From Cycas panzhihuaensis (taxonomy: Eukaryota > Cycadophyta): 64,000 bases of DNA. The stretch spans positions 208,451,741 through 208,515,740 of the forward strand of contig CM041465.1 of NCBI GenBank assembly GCA_023213395.1, written 5' to 3'. A model generated the notes under the pieces. That model had not been told where the DNA came from, did no database searches, and saw only the letters and a program-made list of their open reading frames with translations. Of this stretch, positions 36,086 through 49,476 are shown one piece after another. The number at the start of each line of letters is the position of its first letter. Position 1 is the stretch's first letter. The translations under genes were made by a program, and so were the position numbers.

Positions 36086-36690
36086 TGTGTTGTGATCGTG
36101 GGAAGCTACCTAGATTTTTTTTTTTTTTTTTCCTATTAGATCGAGTACTCTCTCTACCCTAGTAGGGATCGAGGAAAGACCTTTGCTTAGTACTCTCTCC
36201 ACGAAGATTGAGGAATGATACCAAGACAGTCTAAGAGTCATCAGAGAAGTAGAATTTCTACCCCTAGCTAATGTCAGTATTTTATTTTTCTACTTTTCAT
36301 GTAGTTTTAATTTCATTTCTGTATTTTAATTTTTGCATTGAATTATATCCCAAGGGTAGATAACACCACTAGGTGGCTACCCTTTCTCCCTCCCACCTCT
36401 CTTTCCTAGGTAGATAACACCATTAGGTGGCTACCCAAGTAGTTAGGTAGAGATCTTGTACCGGGGGTCTTTAAATATCATAGGGATCTGCCATTCTGTC
36501 TAAGTACATCGTGGATTTTCTGTCTCTTACGTGAAGGACTAGAGATAATACTTTTAAACTAAACCCTAGATAGAACTTGGCTATAAAAGTGTACCTCCAT
36601 GTACCTTTAGGTATATAAGAGGACCCCTTTAGGTCCCAAATCCCTCTTAGCATAAGCAAACTATCGACTGTTAAAGTCTTGTAGTGCTGT
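36086..36690 (+). other. Gypsy-C leader, left of Copia-C, with a 29-bp direct repeat
   Basis: Non-coding leader with a 16-T run near 36117-36132. A 29-base unit occurs twice, at 36354-36382 and 36408-36436, with two mismatches. Each copy contains TAGGTGGCTACCC, and GGGTAG/CTACCC within the first copy can pair. Confidence 0.6.
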
Positions 36691-36987
36691 TGAAAAGGGT
36701 TAATGACATAAGGTCATTACATTAGTTGATTATTTCGAAAAAGGGTCTTAAGTGAACTTTAAATTAGATCACTTAAGTGAAATGTACTTTCATGTGCATT
36801 ATGTGTAATTTCATTTCACCTAACTCAAATGCTCACTCTCTCAATATAAAAGTAAAGCTCAATGGAGGAGATTCATTCTTACCTCCCCATTTTGTGAGAG
36901 CTACTTTCTTTCTCTCAAGTCTCTCTTGCTCCCATGTTTGCCTTTGTGTTTAGTGCATGGAGATGAAGGATAGATCCACTCTTTTCA
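36691..36987 (+). repeat. 5' LTR of Copia-C
   Basis: 297 bp from TGAAAAGGGTTAATGACATA to CCACTCTTTTCA; 295 of 297 positions match the 3' LTR. A TATA-like TCAATATAAAAG lies near 36840. Confidence 0.97.
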
Positions 36988-36989
36988 TG

Positions 36990-37001
36990 TGGTATCAGAG
37001 C
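36990..37001 (+). promoter_or_regulatory. Primer-binding site of Copia-C (tRNA-iMet type)
   Basis: A perfect TGGTATCAGAGC two bases after the LTR. Confidence 0.95.
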
Positions 37002-39017
37002 TTTCTTCCTTCATATTCCCCACTTGCACTTGCAATGGAGCCATCACTTCCTTCTCCCCCACAATCCATGTGGTGAAGGAGATTGTGAAAGTGAATTTAG
37101 AAATATTTTGAAGTTATTATGATAGCATATTTTGTATTGTTTGCTTTTCCTTTCTCTTTTATAGGTTTGGAAGCATAATACAAGGAGTTGTAAGGCCCAA
37201 GGATTCCAATCCTTTGCTGGCCATTCATGCTATCTCATTCTTCTTTTTCTTTTCCCTTTTTTGTCCATTTAACAAGGGGAAATCTTTCAAATTTTTCCAG
37301 CATTTAGAAGAATGATTGTAAGGGGAGTTTTTACCCTTTTTTTTTTAAGAATTTTGAGCCATTTAAAATATCTATCATTGTATGCTCTCACCTTGCCCAT
37401 ATTGGGATCCTGGTGATCAAAAAATGATGGAAATTTCATATGGTATCATGTGCTAATGAGATATTAGCAAGCTGAAATTTCTGCAGAAATACAATTTGAT
37501 TATTGAACTTCATAGGTCTGCAAAATCTTCTACAGAGATCCAATTGAAGTGATTCTAATTGTCAAAGATGGGGCTCTGAGTCTACTTTCTAGTGCAAAAA
37601 CTAGCACCTAATTTGGATGTCGTATGAGGAAGTTATTGCTGTTTTACTGAACAGTAGTTATTTTTAGTAAGAATTCTAGAAAAATATAATTTCCTAACTT
37701 CGCGGGGCTGTCAAAAACTTTCCAGAACTCATTTGGACCTGATTCCACTTCTTGAAGATGAAGCTCTGAGTCTAATTTGCAGCACAAAAATTGGCACTCT
37801 ATTTCGACATCGTGGAAGAAAGTTATTACAGATTTAGTGAGGAGTACTTTTTTTGTATTAACAAAAAAAAAAAAGTCGTAAAATTTCTTCCTTTTTATAA
37901 GGCTTAAAAGCCCATTGTAAAAGTGAGAAAAAAAAAAAAACACCTGGATCAGAGCAATATCCGGTGTCCTCACTCACTTATTAGCATTGCATTTCAACGC
38001 TCTAAAATCACCCAAAGCAAGCACTCCAAAGACACTTTAAGCAAGCACTCCAAAAGCACTCCAAGCAAGCATTATTTTCAGTTAAATGTACGTTTGATGC
38101 AATTCGATAATCTTTTCACTCTTCCTAAAAGGAACGCATCACGTACGCTATTTTCTGCCATCTTGTACCTGTTCACACACTCACCAAGGTTGAGATACCT
38201 TGGCTGGCAGAATGCCATGCCATAAAGGAGGTGTGGGTTTCAAGTTGGGACTGGACTAACCTAATATTGGTGAGGTTTGGTTAGCCATACCATCGTGCCT
38301 CAATCAGGGATCATCTTGATAACCAACCGGAAAAACTGAAACTTTAATACAAGATTAAAATATACCCAATCTAGTATCCGTCATAGCCATGGGTATGCAC
38401 ATACCACTCTTTAGAGGAGGTATATAGCTGCTCATTGGTGAACTGGGTGAGGATTGGGAGTACCAGGCTCGTTGTGACTTGGATTTCATCACCAAGCACG
38501 ATTGCGGGTATCGCGGGTGAAGGCCAAATTAATTCTACTAGAAGCCTAGGCATCCCTTCAACAACCTCAACTACACGTTGGACACAAGTTAGAGGTTATT
38601 GGGTTGATTACGCATCCTACATTCGAGTTTCAAGTTGTGTAAACCCAATGATGTCAACTTCTACATTGGCCTCTGATCTTGTATATTGATCACTTACTTA
38701 TTTGTAAAAGTGATCCATAGTGTAATCACAATCATAGTACTTCTCATATTCCTGCGTCAGTTAATATTTGCCACAAGTGTTAGTGGCCAATTTTTATCAT
38801 AGTGCTTCTCATATTCCTCTGCGTCAGGTTAATATTTGTCACAAGTGTTGGTGACTTTTCTCTAAGTTGCTCCCTTCATCTTTGAGCAACCATTCTCACT
38901 TCTTCTTCCTTCTTCTACACTACTTCATTACATTTCCCATTTGTAAATAGTGATCGGTCATTTATTGCCATCACTTTTATAGTCTCTTGTTCATTTCTTC
39001 CCTTCTAAAAAGACACA
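37002..39017 (+). other. 2-kb leader of Copia-C with internal duplications
   Basis: No gag homology is seen before 39018. Two diverged units of about 190 bp lie in tandem (from about 37471 and 37661), both with GCTCTGAGTCTA and GTTATT. A second tandem pair of 65 bp starts at 38731 and 38796, both with CTTCTCATATTCCT. An 84-codon frame at 38435-38689, in a GC-richer part, resembles nothing I know. Long leaders are known in some copia lineages; a captured host fragment is another possibility. Confidence 0.55.
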
Positions 39018-42000
39018 ATGTCTTCACAATTCAAGCAAAATGTGAACTGCATTCTAAAAGGGAAAGAAAATTGGGACATGTGGTTCACTGGTGTCAAAAA
39101 TGCTACAAAGTATGAAGGTCTATGGAGAGATCACTTACAACCTACACCACTGCTGCATTCTGACTACCACAATCGCTTCAAAGATGAGGTGCTCAATGCT
39201 CCCATCAAGTTGTAGCTAAACGCCAATGGGAACTTGATGATGATAAAATCCATGCAGGGATACTGCTTGTCACTGATTATTCCCTGCATAATCTCATTGA
39301 TGAAGCTATACATGATACAGCATGGAAAGTTCTTGAAGTTCTTAAGAAGAACTTTGACACTAAATCAGACTTAGAATTTGTTCACTTAGTCTGAAGATGA
39401 ACAAATTGAAAATGCGAAAAGGACATGCAAGTGAGACAATCAATCTCCTTCGTCCAATGAAGCAAGCCATTGATAAAGATTTTAAAACTCAATGTATTAC
39501 ATGGGCTTTCTTGATTCACCATGTCTCCATATCCCGCATTATAAAAATCTATTGGGAGTCTTCAATCCAAAGGGAACTTTGAAGACCCTAAACTTTAAGG
39601 ATCTTCTTGATAAGTTCATTGAATTTGATAAGACCTTTGATACCAACTTTGCCACTACATCGATCCAATTGATCCGCTTTTGAAGTGGAAGAAGATCTTT
39701 GTTTCACCAAAAATCAAGGTCAATACTCTCGTAGAGGTGGTAATTCCTGTGGAAGAGGAAGAGGTAGACAACAAGGACAACGTCCTCTTAGTCAACAGGC
39801 TCCTCAATTCCAACAAAAATAATCTCAAGGCCAAGGCCAAAATAATCAACCTGGACCTAGATCCGATGTCGAGAGACAATCCGGCCCAATACTTGGGTGG
39901 AAATCAAACAACCGTGTGCCAAAGGTGTAATAGAAGCGGACATTATGCCAAAATTGCGTAATCGCCACCAACAAACTACCAAGTTATCAACAGCGCCATG
40001 GTGCACATAATGTTGATAATACTTCATTTGAAGATGCTTTTGGTGGAACGCAATTTGTTCATGCACACCTTCAAAGAATTGGGACCACTTCATCAAATGT
40101 TGTTGATAGATCCACTAAGTATATTGAGGCTCATTGTGGCTTTGCTTATTCACTTTTGCCTTCACCACTTGGAGTTGCAAATAGTGCTACCTCAAATACT
40201 TCATCGTGGATCATGGATACTAGAGCAACACAACACATGACTTGTCATCAGTAGTTCTTTCAGGATTTTGACTTTGAAATTCGTGGTGTTGTACACATGG
40301 CTGACAAATCATCTCAGCCAGTCGAAGGACTTGGAACTGTTTGCCTGAAACTCCCAGGCCTTCCAGTTTTTACACTTATTGATGTTTTATATATTCCTGC
40401 CTAAAGCGTAATCGCTCTCCCTATCCACCCTTGTCTCTCGTGGATTTGATCTGAGTGTAACTGCAAACAATCAAACTCTATGTGTCATTCACCCTCCTTC
40501 AAATGCTGTGGTTATGACCCAATTCTTGATGGTAAACTTTTTCGCCTAACCGGCTCACCATTCTCTCAAGCCCACTATGTTGATGATGAATTTGTTTTAC
40601 CACAACCCCGACTCCCAAAAGTTGTCCCAAGCGACTCTATGGCATGCTCATATGGGCCATATCAAAATTGATCGCTTAAGAGAACTACAAGACACTCTTC
40701 CCGGTTTGCCTAAGTTCCCTCTAAGCCCTTTAAATGTGAAGCATGTATTATTGCTAAATCTCAAAGACAACCCTTTCCTCGTAGTCGTGGAAATCTAGCC
40801 AACCTTTGCGCCTTGTACACTCGGATATATGCGATCCTATGCCCATCCCTTCTATCAAATGTATGGTACTATATTACTTTCATTGATGATTTTACCAAGA
40901 AAGTATGGGTTGCTTTTCTTGCAAAGAAAGATGAAGCTTTTCTATGTTTCAAGCTTTCAAGGCCCGCGTGGAAAATGAATCGATTCAAGATCAAAATACT
41001 CAGATCGACAATGGTGGCGAATACACATCCAATGAGTTTGAATCGCACTACGCCAACATGGAATCAAACATCGACTCATCAAGGTGTACACCCCAAAGAA
41101 ATGGAGTTGCCGAGCGCATGAACAGACCATCATGAATATGGCTCGTCTTTATCTTTGGTATATAAGAATGTCCCTATCTATCTTTGGGCCGAGGATATCT
41201 GGACTGCTGTGCATTGCATCAACATTGTTAGTCCCTCCAAGCTCGAACCTCTCCACATGAAATGTGGTATGGACAAACCCTCTCTCTCTCCCACTTCCAA
41301 TTTTTGGCTCTACTTGTTATGCTCATATTTTGCAGAACATAGAAATAAGCTCCAAGATAGGGCCATCAAAGGCATCTTTGCTCGGACACCCTATGGACAA
41401 AAAGGGATACAAGGTTTTTATACCTTGAGCGCAAAATCATCATCACTAGAGATGTTATCTTCAGAGATCAAGATCAATTACTCAGACTTGACTCCAAGAC
41501 GCCTTCATACCGATTTAATGATGCTACTGAATTTGATGTCCAGATTCCAAAATTTAGGGGAGATGTGAGCAGCTTGCTTAAAATCTTGGAATCTGACAAT
41601 AGAGCCTCAGAGGATACAAGCTGTGACTCCAATCCAATGTGTACACATCCAACACCATCATTTGTGAACATCCAAGTTAACAAAGGCAAAGCCATAGCAG
41701 AAGGATCATCTTCTCCAACATCTGTGGCTGGCCCATCTTCTCCAGCATCGTCAACTTCCTCCGTACCAAATATTTTACATGATCCTTTTCAGGATCAAAA
41801 CAAAGATCAAGAAGTTGTGGAAATGAAAACCTCATTCCCAACTTGAGGTTTTCGTGAAGCCTACCAGCTACACAAGGACATGCGACCAGATGAGGTAGGC
41901 AAAACTGGCACTAGAAGTGCCCATAGAACAAGGATGCATGAATCACTTTCCGTTGAGCTTGAACCAGCAGAACTGCATCTTGCTCTTAATGAAGAGCCCC

Positions 42001-43465
42001 TAACGTACCAAGAAGTCAGAAGCTTGCAGCTTGGAGAAATGCCATGAACGAAGAGTATCAATCTCTTATTAAGAACGGTACATGGGAGCTTGTTGATCTA
42101 CCACTTGGAGAAAGGTAGTTCAAAATAAATGGGTGTTCAAAAACAAGTATAGATCAGATGGCACCCTAGAAAAACACAAGGCGAGGTTGGTAGCAAAAGG
42201 ATTCACGCAAAAGGAAGGTATTGACTACACTGAAATCTTTGCTCCTACAACCAAGTGGCCTACAATCAAAACTCTTATAGCCTTGGCTGCTCAACAGGGT
42301 TGGAAAATCCACCAACTTGATGTTAAGACCGCATTTCAATGGGGACCTTAAAGAAGAAATTTACATGGCTCACCCGTAGGATACGAGATTGACGGGCCAG
42401 AGCATAAAGTTTGTAGGCTCAAAAAGTCCTCAGACGGCCTAAAGCAAGCCCCTCGTGCTTGGTTTACCAAGTTGTCTGAAAGAATGAGGCAACTTGGATA
42501 TGAGGTTTGTGACTATCAAGATATTGATGCAACATTATTCATCAAGCGCCAAAATGATAAAGTCACTTACCTCTTAATCTTTGTGGATGACATGCTCATA
42601 ACGGAATAGTGAGCATGTAATCACTAGTCAAGAAGGACCTTGCTAAAACTTTTGAATTGTTCTCGACCTCGGGTTGATGAAATATTACTTGGGAATTGAA
42701 GTAACTCAAAAGGATGGCAAAATCTTTCTCTCCCAAGAAAAATATATCAACGATCTTGACAAAGTTTCAGCTTGGAAGGTGCTCGACTGGATACACCTAT
42801 GGAGCCTAATATTAAGCTCTCGATTGATGGTGATAATAGGGAGGCAGACGCAACACTCTACAGCAACTTGTAGGTAGTCTCATCTATACTACCAACATAA
42901 GGTCAGATATTGCACACTCTTCAAGATTCTTACAAGATTCATGACAAATCCTAAGCGTAATCATTGGCAAGTCAATACGAGTGTTGAGGTACCTAAAGAC
43001 GACTAGCAAATATAGTCATTGTATGAACCCAATGCGTAATTTAAACTTTATGCATACGCACTCGACTTTGCCGAGATAAAGACACAGAAGATCTACGTGC
43101 AGGCACGTAACATTTCTTGGAACAAAGACTAATATCATGGAGATCCGTAGACAGAAGATAGTTGCGTACTTAATCAAGCCGAGTACATTCACGCTCGAGA
43201 CAAGCAAGGAGGTGATATGGCTTAGAAAATTGTTGAATACATTAAATGCCACCCAAACAAGTTCTACTAGCTTACATGTAGATAATCAATCTACAATCCA
43301 TATGGCTAAAAATCTTGTATTTCATGATCGTACCAAATATATAAGTACAAAAGTCCACAGGATTAGAGAACTAGTTCATGATGGCACAATTCAATTGGAG
43401 TACTGCCCCATAGCAGATCAAGTGGTCGATATCTTCACCAAACCACTAAAGAGGGTGAAGTTTGA
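39018..43465 (+). pseudogene. Copia-C gag-pol, frameshifted
   Basis: Gag starts at 39018 (MSSQFKQNVNCILKGKENWDMW). A knuckle CQRCNRSGHYAK is near 39918-39953 and protease has WIMDTRATQHMTC near 40208-40245. Pre-integrase LWHAHMGHI is near 40638-40665 and integrase FIDDFTKKVWVAF at 40881-40920. RT has HKARLVAKGFTQKEGIDYTE (42175-42234), LDVKTAFQ (42318-42341), FVDDML (42578-42595) and MKYYLGIEV (42677-42703). RNase H ends in VDIFTKPL (about 43426-43449). These pieces fall in different frames, needing at least ten indels, while TAG-type stops are few. Confidence 0.9.
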
Positions 43466-43930
43466 ACAGCCTCAAAGCAATGCCTTAGGGCCTCCATCTC
43501 GATCGATTGAAGGAGATGACAATAGGACCATCATACTGCCTCCTTCATGAAAACCCCTTGTGGGCGGAAGGACAAGAGTAAGTCTCGCCTATCCCATTCG
43601 TGAAAACCCCATGTGGGCGCGAAGGATAAGGGTTGTATCATTTTGGAAAATCTAACTGTGAAAACCCGAAAGGGCATGGGGATGACCAAATGGTATATGG
43701 AGACTCGATGAGATTTCAAATTTACAAAATTTATTATCTTGATTAGCTATCCGCTACATTTAAAGAGTCGCTGAGCCAAAGTTAGTAGATTAGAAAATTT
43801 GTGGGTTTTCTTCCCATGAGGGTTTCCCACAAAAGTATCATACTAGTTTGCTTTGTAAGAGGCTCAAATGAAGACCTCATAGGATAGAATAAAATAGAAT
43901 GAAATGACCTTCTACCATTAAGGGGGAGAT
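43466..43930 (+). other. Copia-C 3' untranslated region and polypurine tract
   Basis: After the RNase H end the sequence contains three related GTGAAAACCC(C)-type blocks (about 43545, 43600 and 43658) in GC-richer sequence. It ends with the polypurine tract ATTAAGGGGGAGAT (43917-43930) directly before the LTR. Confidence 0.6.
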
Positions 43931-44227
43931 TGAAAAGGGTTAATGACATAAGGTCATTACATTAGTTGATTATTTCGAAAAAGGGTCTTAAGTGAACTTT
44001 AAATTAGATCACTTAAGTGAAATGCACTTTCATGTGCATTATGTGTAATTTCATTTCACCTAACTCAAATGCTCACTCTCTCAATATAAAAGTAAAGCTC
44101 AATGGAGGAGATTCATTCTTACCTCCCCATTTTGTGAGAGCTACTTTCTTTCTCTCAAGTCTCTCTTGCTCCCATGTTTGCCTTTGTGTTTAGTACATGG
44201 AGATGAAGGATAGATCCACTCTTTTCA
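43931..44227 (+). repeat. 3' LTR of Copia-C
   Basis: 297 bp, TGAAAAG to CTTTTCA, followed by the target duplication GCTGT. Confidence 0.97.
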
Positions 44228-44897
44228 GCTGTGGTTAGTAGTTAGTGCCATAAAGCTACCTACCCTGAATTTCTATAGTTTATTGGTAGGCCTATAAGAC
44301 CAAGCACACATTGTCTTGTAGTTAATAGGATACTCTACTATACATACTTCACTTCTTAATTTAGATCGCAAGTCACCTCATATTTTGAAAAAAAAAAAAA
44401 AAATTCCACTTACTACCTAAACTTAGAACCTGTCAACACAGTCAGACTCACCACAAGAAAAAAGTAAAAAAAAAAAAAAACTCCATTTAGTCACTCTTCA
44501 TGGTACAAGTTCATATCAAAAAATTACCTTTATGACTTATATACCTCATTTCAATTAGCACACCATATTGATCATTTTTCACTAAGGTAGTGCATACAAG
44601 TAATTTTTACGCTTTTCAGTACCTAGGTTACTAGTGGGACCCACTACCTCTAATCCACCCCTACACCTCATATACCCCATATGAACAAGCTTTCTGCACT
44701 TGTCCAAGTGAACCAGATATCTTGCTTATGTAAAATTTAGGGTCAATAGGCTATAAACACCCCACATCTCCTTATTTGCCCCCTTCTCTTCCTTGTAACA
44801 ACTCCCTCATTCTTATGTCCTGTCCTTTCCTGATCTTTCCTACTTCATTTATTCCCCCTTCTTTCTACCTATTCCCACCTCTTTATGCCCTTTCTCC
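44228..44897 (+). other. Gypsy-C leader, right of Copia-C
   Basis: Non-coding leader continuing the Gypsy-C sequence interrupted at 36690. It has two A runs (about 44386-44403 and 44468-44480) and ends at the gag start codon. Confidence 0.5.
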
Positions 44898-45960
44898 ATG
44901 GCTCCTCCAAGCAACAGTAATAAAATCTCTGTATTTGAGACCCAAGTCACTAATATTTAGGAAAAATTCAGGCAAGATCTAGACCACACACATGGGGAGG
45001 TTAAAAGTGAAGTAGTTGCTATACAGATAGAAGTAAGCACAAATATATCAACCCTTGTGTCTCAGTCTGATATACAACAAATACTATAGAAGATAAATAA
45101 TATTTCCATTTAACTACTAACAACCTCCTCTTTAGTTGGCCCCACATTATAGAAAACCTTGACTCTGCCTCCATGTCAGCAACAACCATTTCATTATAAG
45201 ATCAACATACCTATATTTGATCTAGATCTCAATAAGGATAGCACACAAAGTTAGATTAGTAAACTAGAGTCCTACTTTACACTAAACCCAATGTCAGTAA
45301 ATGAACAACTTACATTTGCTTCCATCCACTTAAATGGGAAGGCACACCATTAGTTCTGATAGTAGAAGCAGGAGTATTCTTTTAATCAGTCTTGGGCACA
45401 CTTCTCTACCTATTTTTTCGAGTAGTATGAAGACACTTAGATCCAATCCTTTTTCACATAACTAACACAGTTAAAATAAATATCCTCTGTCAAAGTATAT
45501 ACTGATGAGTTCCAATCTCTAAGTAATCAAGTTGATCAATAACTTGATAAACAAATATACATAGATATGTATGTGTTTAGGCTCAAAGAGTGCATTAAAA
45601 TGTATTTGAAGAGGGTATCCCTAGCCACTCTAAAAGATGCAATCAATATGGCTAAAGTAATAGAAGTAGAATTTTCCTTAGAAAGGCCTCCTCCATTCAA
45701 ACAAGACTCCACTAAGTTTCCATGATCCTGATAAGCTAATTATCAAGAAGATATTGTCTGGTCCTAAAGGCCATATCCAACTGAATACTAATGATCGTGC
45801 CCATGACCAAAAGACATGGCATCTACATCTCTCAAGCAACACATTAAGGAACCATCCTCAAAGTCCATTCATATCACTCCAATAGAGGCACAACATCATT
45901 GGGAAGTTGGTCTATATATGCAATATTCTAAAAATAGACTGTTGGTCATGGCAGAATCTG
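44898..45960 (+). pseudogene. Gypsy-C gag remnant
   Basis: The frame opens at ATG 44898 (MAPPSNSNKISVFETQVTNI). The retrotransposon-gag core follows: FDLDLNKDS near 45217, LNGKAHH followed by stops at expected Trp positions near 45330-45360, and FRLKECIKMYLKRVSLATLKDAINMAK near 45575-45655 in separate readable pieces. Most Trp codons in the core are now TAG or TGA. The frame differs from that of pol downstream, so a shift lies between about 45720 and 46180. Confidence 0.75.
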
Positions 45961-46059
45961 TAAAGCTAGGAAGATAGTCTTTATAATTAACCCTGACTTA
46001 TCTTTAGAGGATGACCTTGAGACCGAGCATGACTATGATGATGAACCTAAGACCACTCT

Positions 46060-49000
46060 ATTGATGTTGCATCCTAATCTCAAACCTAAAGTTTCCTTAT
46101 CAGTCATTACCTCCACCTCATGTCTTAAACCACTCTAAGTCAAAGGAATACTTCAAAAGATCCCAATCACTAATTTTATTAACGGTGGTGTATCACTAAA
46201 TTTCATCGATATATCTATTGCTTGATAATTGAATCTTTATATAAAACCTAAGGCATGCTTCACCTACTCTTTACCTAGTCATCACACCCTTCATTGGATA
46301 AGAATAATAAAAAACCTCACGGTTTACATTAGCTCATATACCCTTATCTTTGATTTTTATGCCTTATCCATAGGTGGGTTAGATGTAATTCTTGATGTAT
46401 AGTGGCTTTAGACTCTATGAATTTATAGCACTAATAACTCACCCACAACCCCATTCATTATGTTGAAAGATCACATAGGCTGCTCACATAAACTTTATGG
46501 GATGCAAGCCTCCCCTAACAAAGTAATCTCACCCACTCTAATACGCCAACAACTCAACTATAATATAGGATACATCATTCATCTCAACCATATACATCCC
46601 TCTTCTGGCATTCACCATGATATCCAACAAGTATTGGATCAATACTAATATGAATTTACTTTGTTACCTGCCAGCCCCTTGCCCGATCGAGGTTGTTATC
46701 ATACTATTTAGTTACAAAACTCACATGACCTGATTGGTCTTCGACCATATAAGAACTCTTATTTCCAAAAAAATGAAATCGAAAAAATCATGAGGGAATT
46801 ACTGAACATGGGCATCATCCAACTGAGTAAAAGCCCATATGCAGCACCCATCGTTCTAGTTTGTAAAAAGGATGGCTCTTTCTGACTTTGTATTGACTAT
46901 CACATGCTCAACAAAATCACCATAAAAAATAAGTTCCCCATGCCACCGATTGATGACATATTAGATGAGATCCATAATGCCGCAATTTTTACCAAACATA
47001 ATTTACAGTCAGGATATTACCAAATCCCTATCTTACTGAAGGATCGACATAAAATAGCTTTCTAAACCTACTATAGCCACTTTGAGTTCCAAGTCATGCC
47101 CTTTGGCCTATGTAATGCTCTAGCTACCTTTCAGGTCCTCATGAACAAGATCTTTTTCCCATACCTGTGAAAATTTGTCATTACATTCTTCGATGATATT
47201 CTTATCTATAGCTTAAACATGCTTGCTCACATCTTGCATCTAGAAATAGTCCTTCAAATCTTAGTTGAGAATAAATTATATGTTAAACTATTTAAATGTG
47301 AGTTTGGGAAATTTAAATTATAATACCTTGGTCATATTATATCCTTTATAGAGGTTCTAATAGATCCTGATAATATTTTTGTCATCACCAATTGGCCAAC
47401 CCCAAAAACCCTTACCCAATTGCAGCCTTTCTTAAGGCTTACCAAATTTTATCGTCAATTCATTTGAAATTATACCACACTAACCATCCCTTTAACCTAC
47501 TTACTTAGGAAGGATTCCTTTCAATGGTCCCCCTCAGCTAATGAGGGCTTTCTCCATCTAAGGGAGGTCATGACAACCACCCTCGTTTTGGCCTTACCTA
47601 ACTTTATTTAGCCATTCTAATTAGAATGTGATACCTCTAGGTTTGGACTAGGTGTAGTCTTAATGCAGGCCTTCCACCCCATCACTTTTGAAAGTCAAAA
47701 ACTCAAAGATCATGAGTATAGACTATCTACCTATCAAAAAGAAATGTGGGCTATCCTTCACACTATCGACAAATGGCAATAGTATCTACTTGGTTCTAAA
47801 TTTACTATCCTCACTGATCATCATAGCCTTCACCACTTATTAGATCAACCAGTCCTCTCGGAAGAGCAAGCTAAATGGTTCAACCACCTTCAAGTTTTTC
47901 ACTTTACAATCACATATAAAAAGGGGAAAGATAACATTGTTGCAGATGCCCTTTTGAGGCTACCTTCCCCTACACTTGACGATAACACCCGTCACATTAA
48001 TGACCCTACCATTCATGTCATTTCTTCCCTATAACTGACGTGGATATAAGACTTAGCCATGGCTAACCAATCCCAACTAGATTTTGGACACTGGGCTGAT
48101 AAGGTCTATACTCATAAGGATTGGTCCATCTATAACAATCTTCTCTAATACCAAAATTGCATATTCGTACACCCTAACTTAGCTTCTATTCCTTGAATTT
48201 TATCAAAATATCATTCTTCCTCTCTTAGTGATCATTTCGATTTTGATAAAATTTATCATAAGATACGATTCAACTTCTTTTGACCAGAAATAAAATCCAC
48301 CATCCTTACCTTTATCTCTGAATGTGACACATGCCAACGTAACAAAGTTTATATGAAACTACAACCAGGCCTCCTTCAATCATTACACATCCCACAAGGT
48401 AAATGGCAAGATATTACCATGGACTCTATAATGGGCTTACCGTTGTCTATTAGATTTGACTCTATTTTAGTAGTCGTAGATAGGTTGACAAAATACGCCT
48501 ACTTCTTACTTATCTATACAACCTATAAAGCTCCATGTATCGTTGACATTTACCTCTAGATAATATTTCACTTGCATAATTTTCTAGCCACTATCGTATG
48601 TGACCAAGATCATAAATTCACTAGCTCCTTCTTACAGAAGTTATTTTGTGCATTGGGAACATCATTTAATATGAGCTCGGCATACCATCCATAGACCAAT
48701 GGCCAATCAGAGGTCCTTAATAGAACTTTGGAGACCTACTTAAATTACTTTACATCTGGCCACCACTCTAAATGGACATCATAGCTAGCCCTAACTGAGT
48801 TTTGGTACAACTCTTCACATCATTCAATAATTAGAATGTCCTTATTTTTAGCTCTCGACGGGTATCCCCCGCCATCCCACCATGCCTTGGCTACCAAACT
48901 CCACACGCTAGCAGTACAACAAAAATTATAACATGTGAACCAAATCCTCTACACCCTTAAATAAAACCTATCCATGGCCTAAAATTGAATGAAATAATTA

Positions 49001-49446
49001 GCAAACCACCACCATTCTGATTGCTTCTTCAATACTGCTGATCTTGTATTTCTTTGTTTGTAAACTTATAAGCAACAATCCCTCCGTCATCATAAGAATT
49101 ACAAACTTAACCCTTGATATTGTGGCCCCTATAAAGTCCTTAAACGTATTGGTAAAGTTGCATATGCTCTCGACCTTCCCCCCGCCACCAATATCTATAA
49201 TGTTTTTCATGTTTCCTATCTCTGAAAGTGTCTAAGAAAAACCCATGTGCCCCAAATAATCCTACCAATTTTGGATGAAGAGCAAACCTTGACTGTACCT
49301 CCAAAATGTATACTAGCTAGTAAACAATATCATCTCCAGAATCGGTTAATTTTAAAATATTTAATATAGTGGGTAGGCTATAACTCTAACCAAGCAACTT
49401 GGAAATCTGATGATTTTATCAATAAGCACCCACATCTCAAATGCCT
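46060..49446 (+). pseudogene. Gypsy-C pol: protease, RT, RNase H, integrase, chromodomain
   Basis: From 46181 to 49440 one frame is kept without a detectable frameshift but with some 30-35 in-frame stops, nearly all explained by transitions at Gln, Trp or Arg codons. Protease has GGVSLNFID (46184-46210). RT has SPYAAPIVLVCKKDGSF (near 46826-46880) and FFDDILIY (47186-47209). RNase H has LECDTSRFGLGVVLMQ (47621-47668) and KGKDNIVADAL (47921-47953). Integrase has CDTCQRNK (48323-48346), TMDSIMGLP (48416-48442), VCDQDHKFTS (48596-48625) and NGQSEVLNRTLE (48698-48733). The GPF module [16 protein letters not shown] is at 49118-49165 and a chromodomain with EYHL-type core lies at about 49295-49440. 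Confidence 0.9.
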
Positions 49447-49476
49447 CGAAGACTCAACATCTCAGGGGATGGGACA

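Larger units (their letters stand above)
36691..44227 (+). mobile_element. Copia-C: young Ty1/copia insertion with broken coding region
   Basis: Two 297-bp LTRs differ at only two positions (a T/C and a G/A transition) with no gap. They begin TGAAAAG and end CTTTTCA, a 7-bp terminal inverted repeat. GCTGT (36686-36690 and 44228-44232) is a perfect target duplication. PBS and polypurine tract are intact. The coding region is nevertheless broken by many frame changes. Its GC and CpG content are visibly higher than in the old elements around it. Confidence 0.97.

Noticed and set aside
38435-38689. An 84-codon frame in the Copia-C leader as a gene
   Set aside because: No start context, partner exon or homology that I recognise; an overlapping minus-strand frame is equally open.
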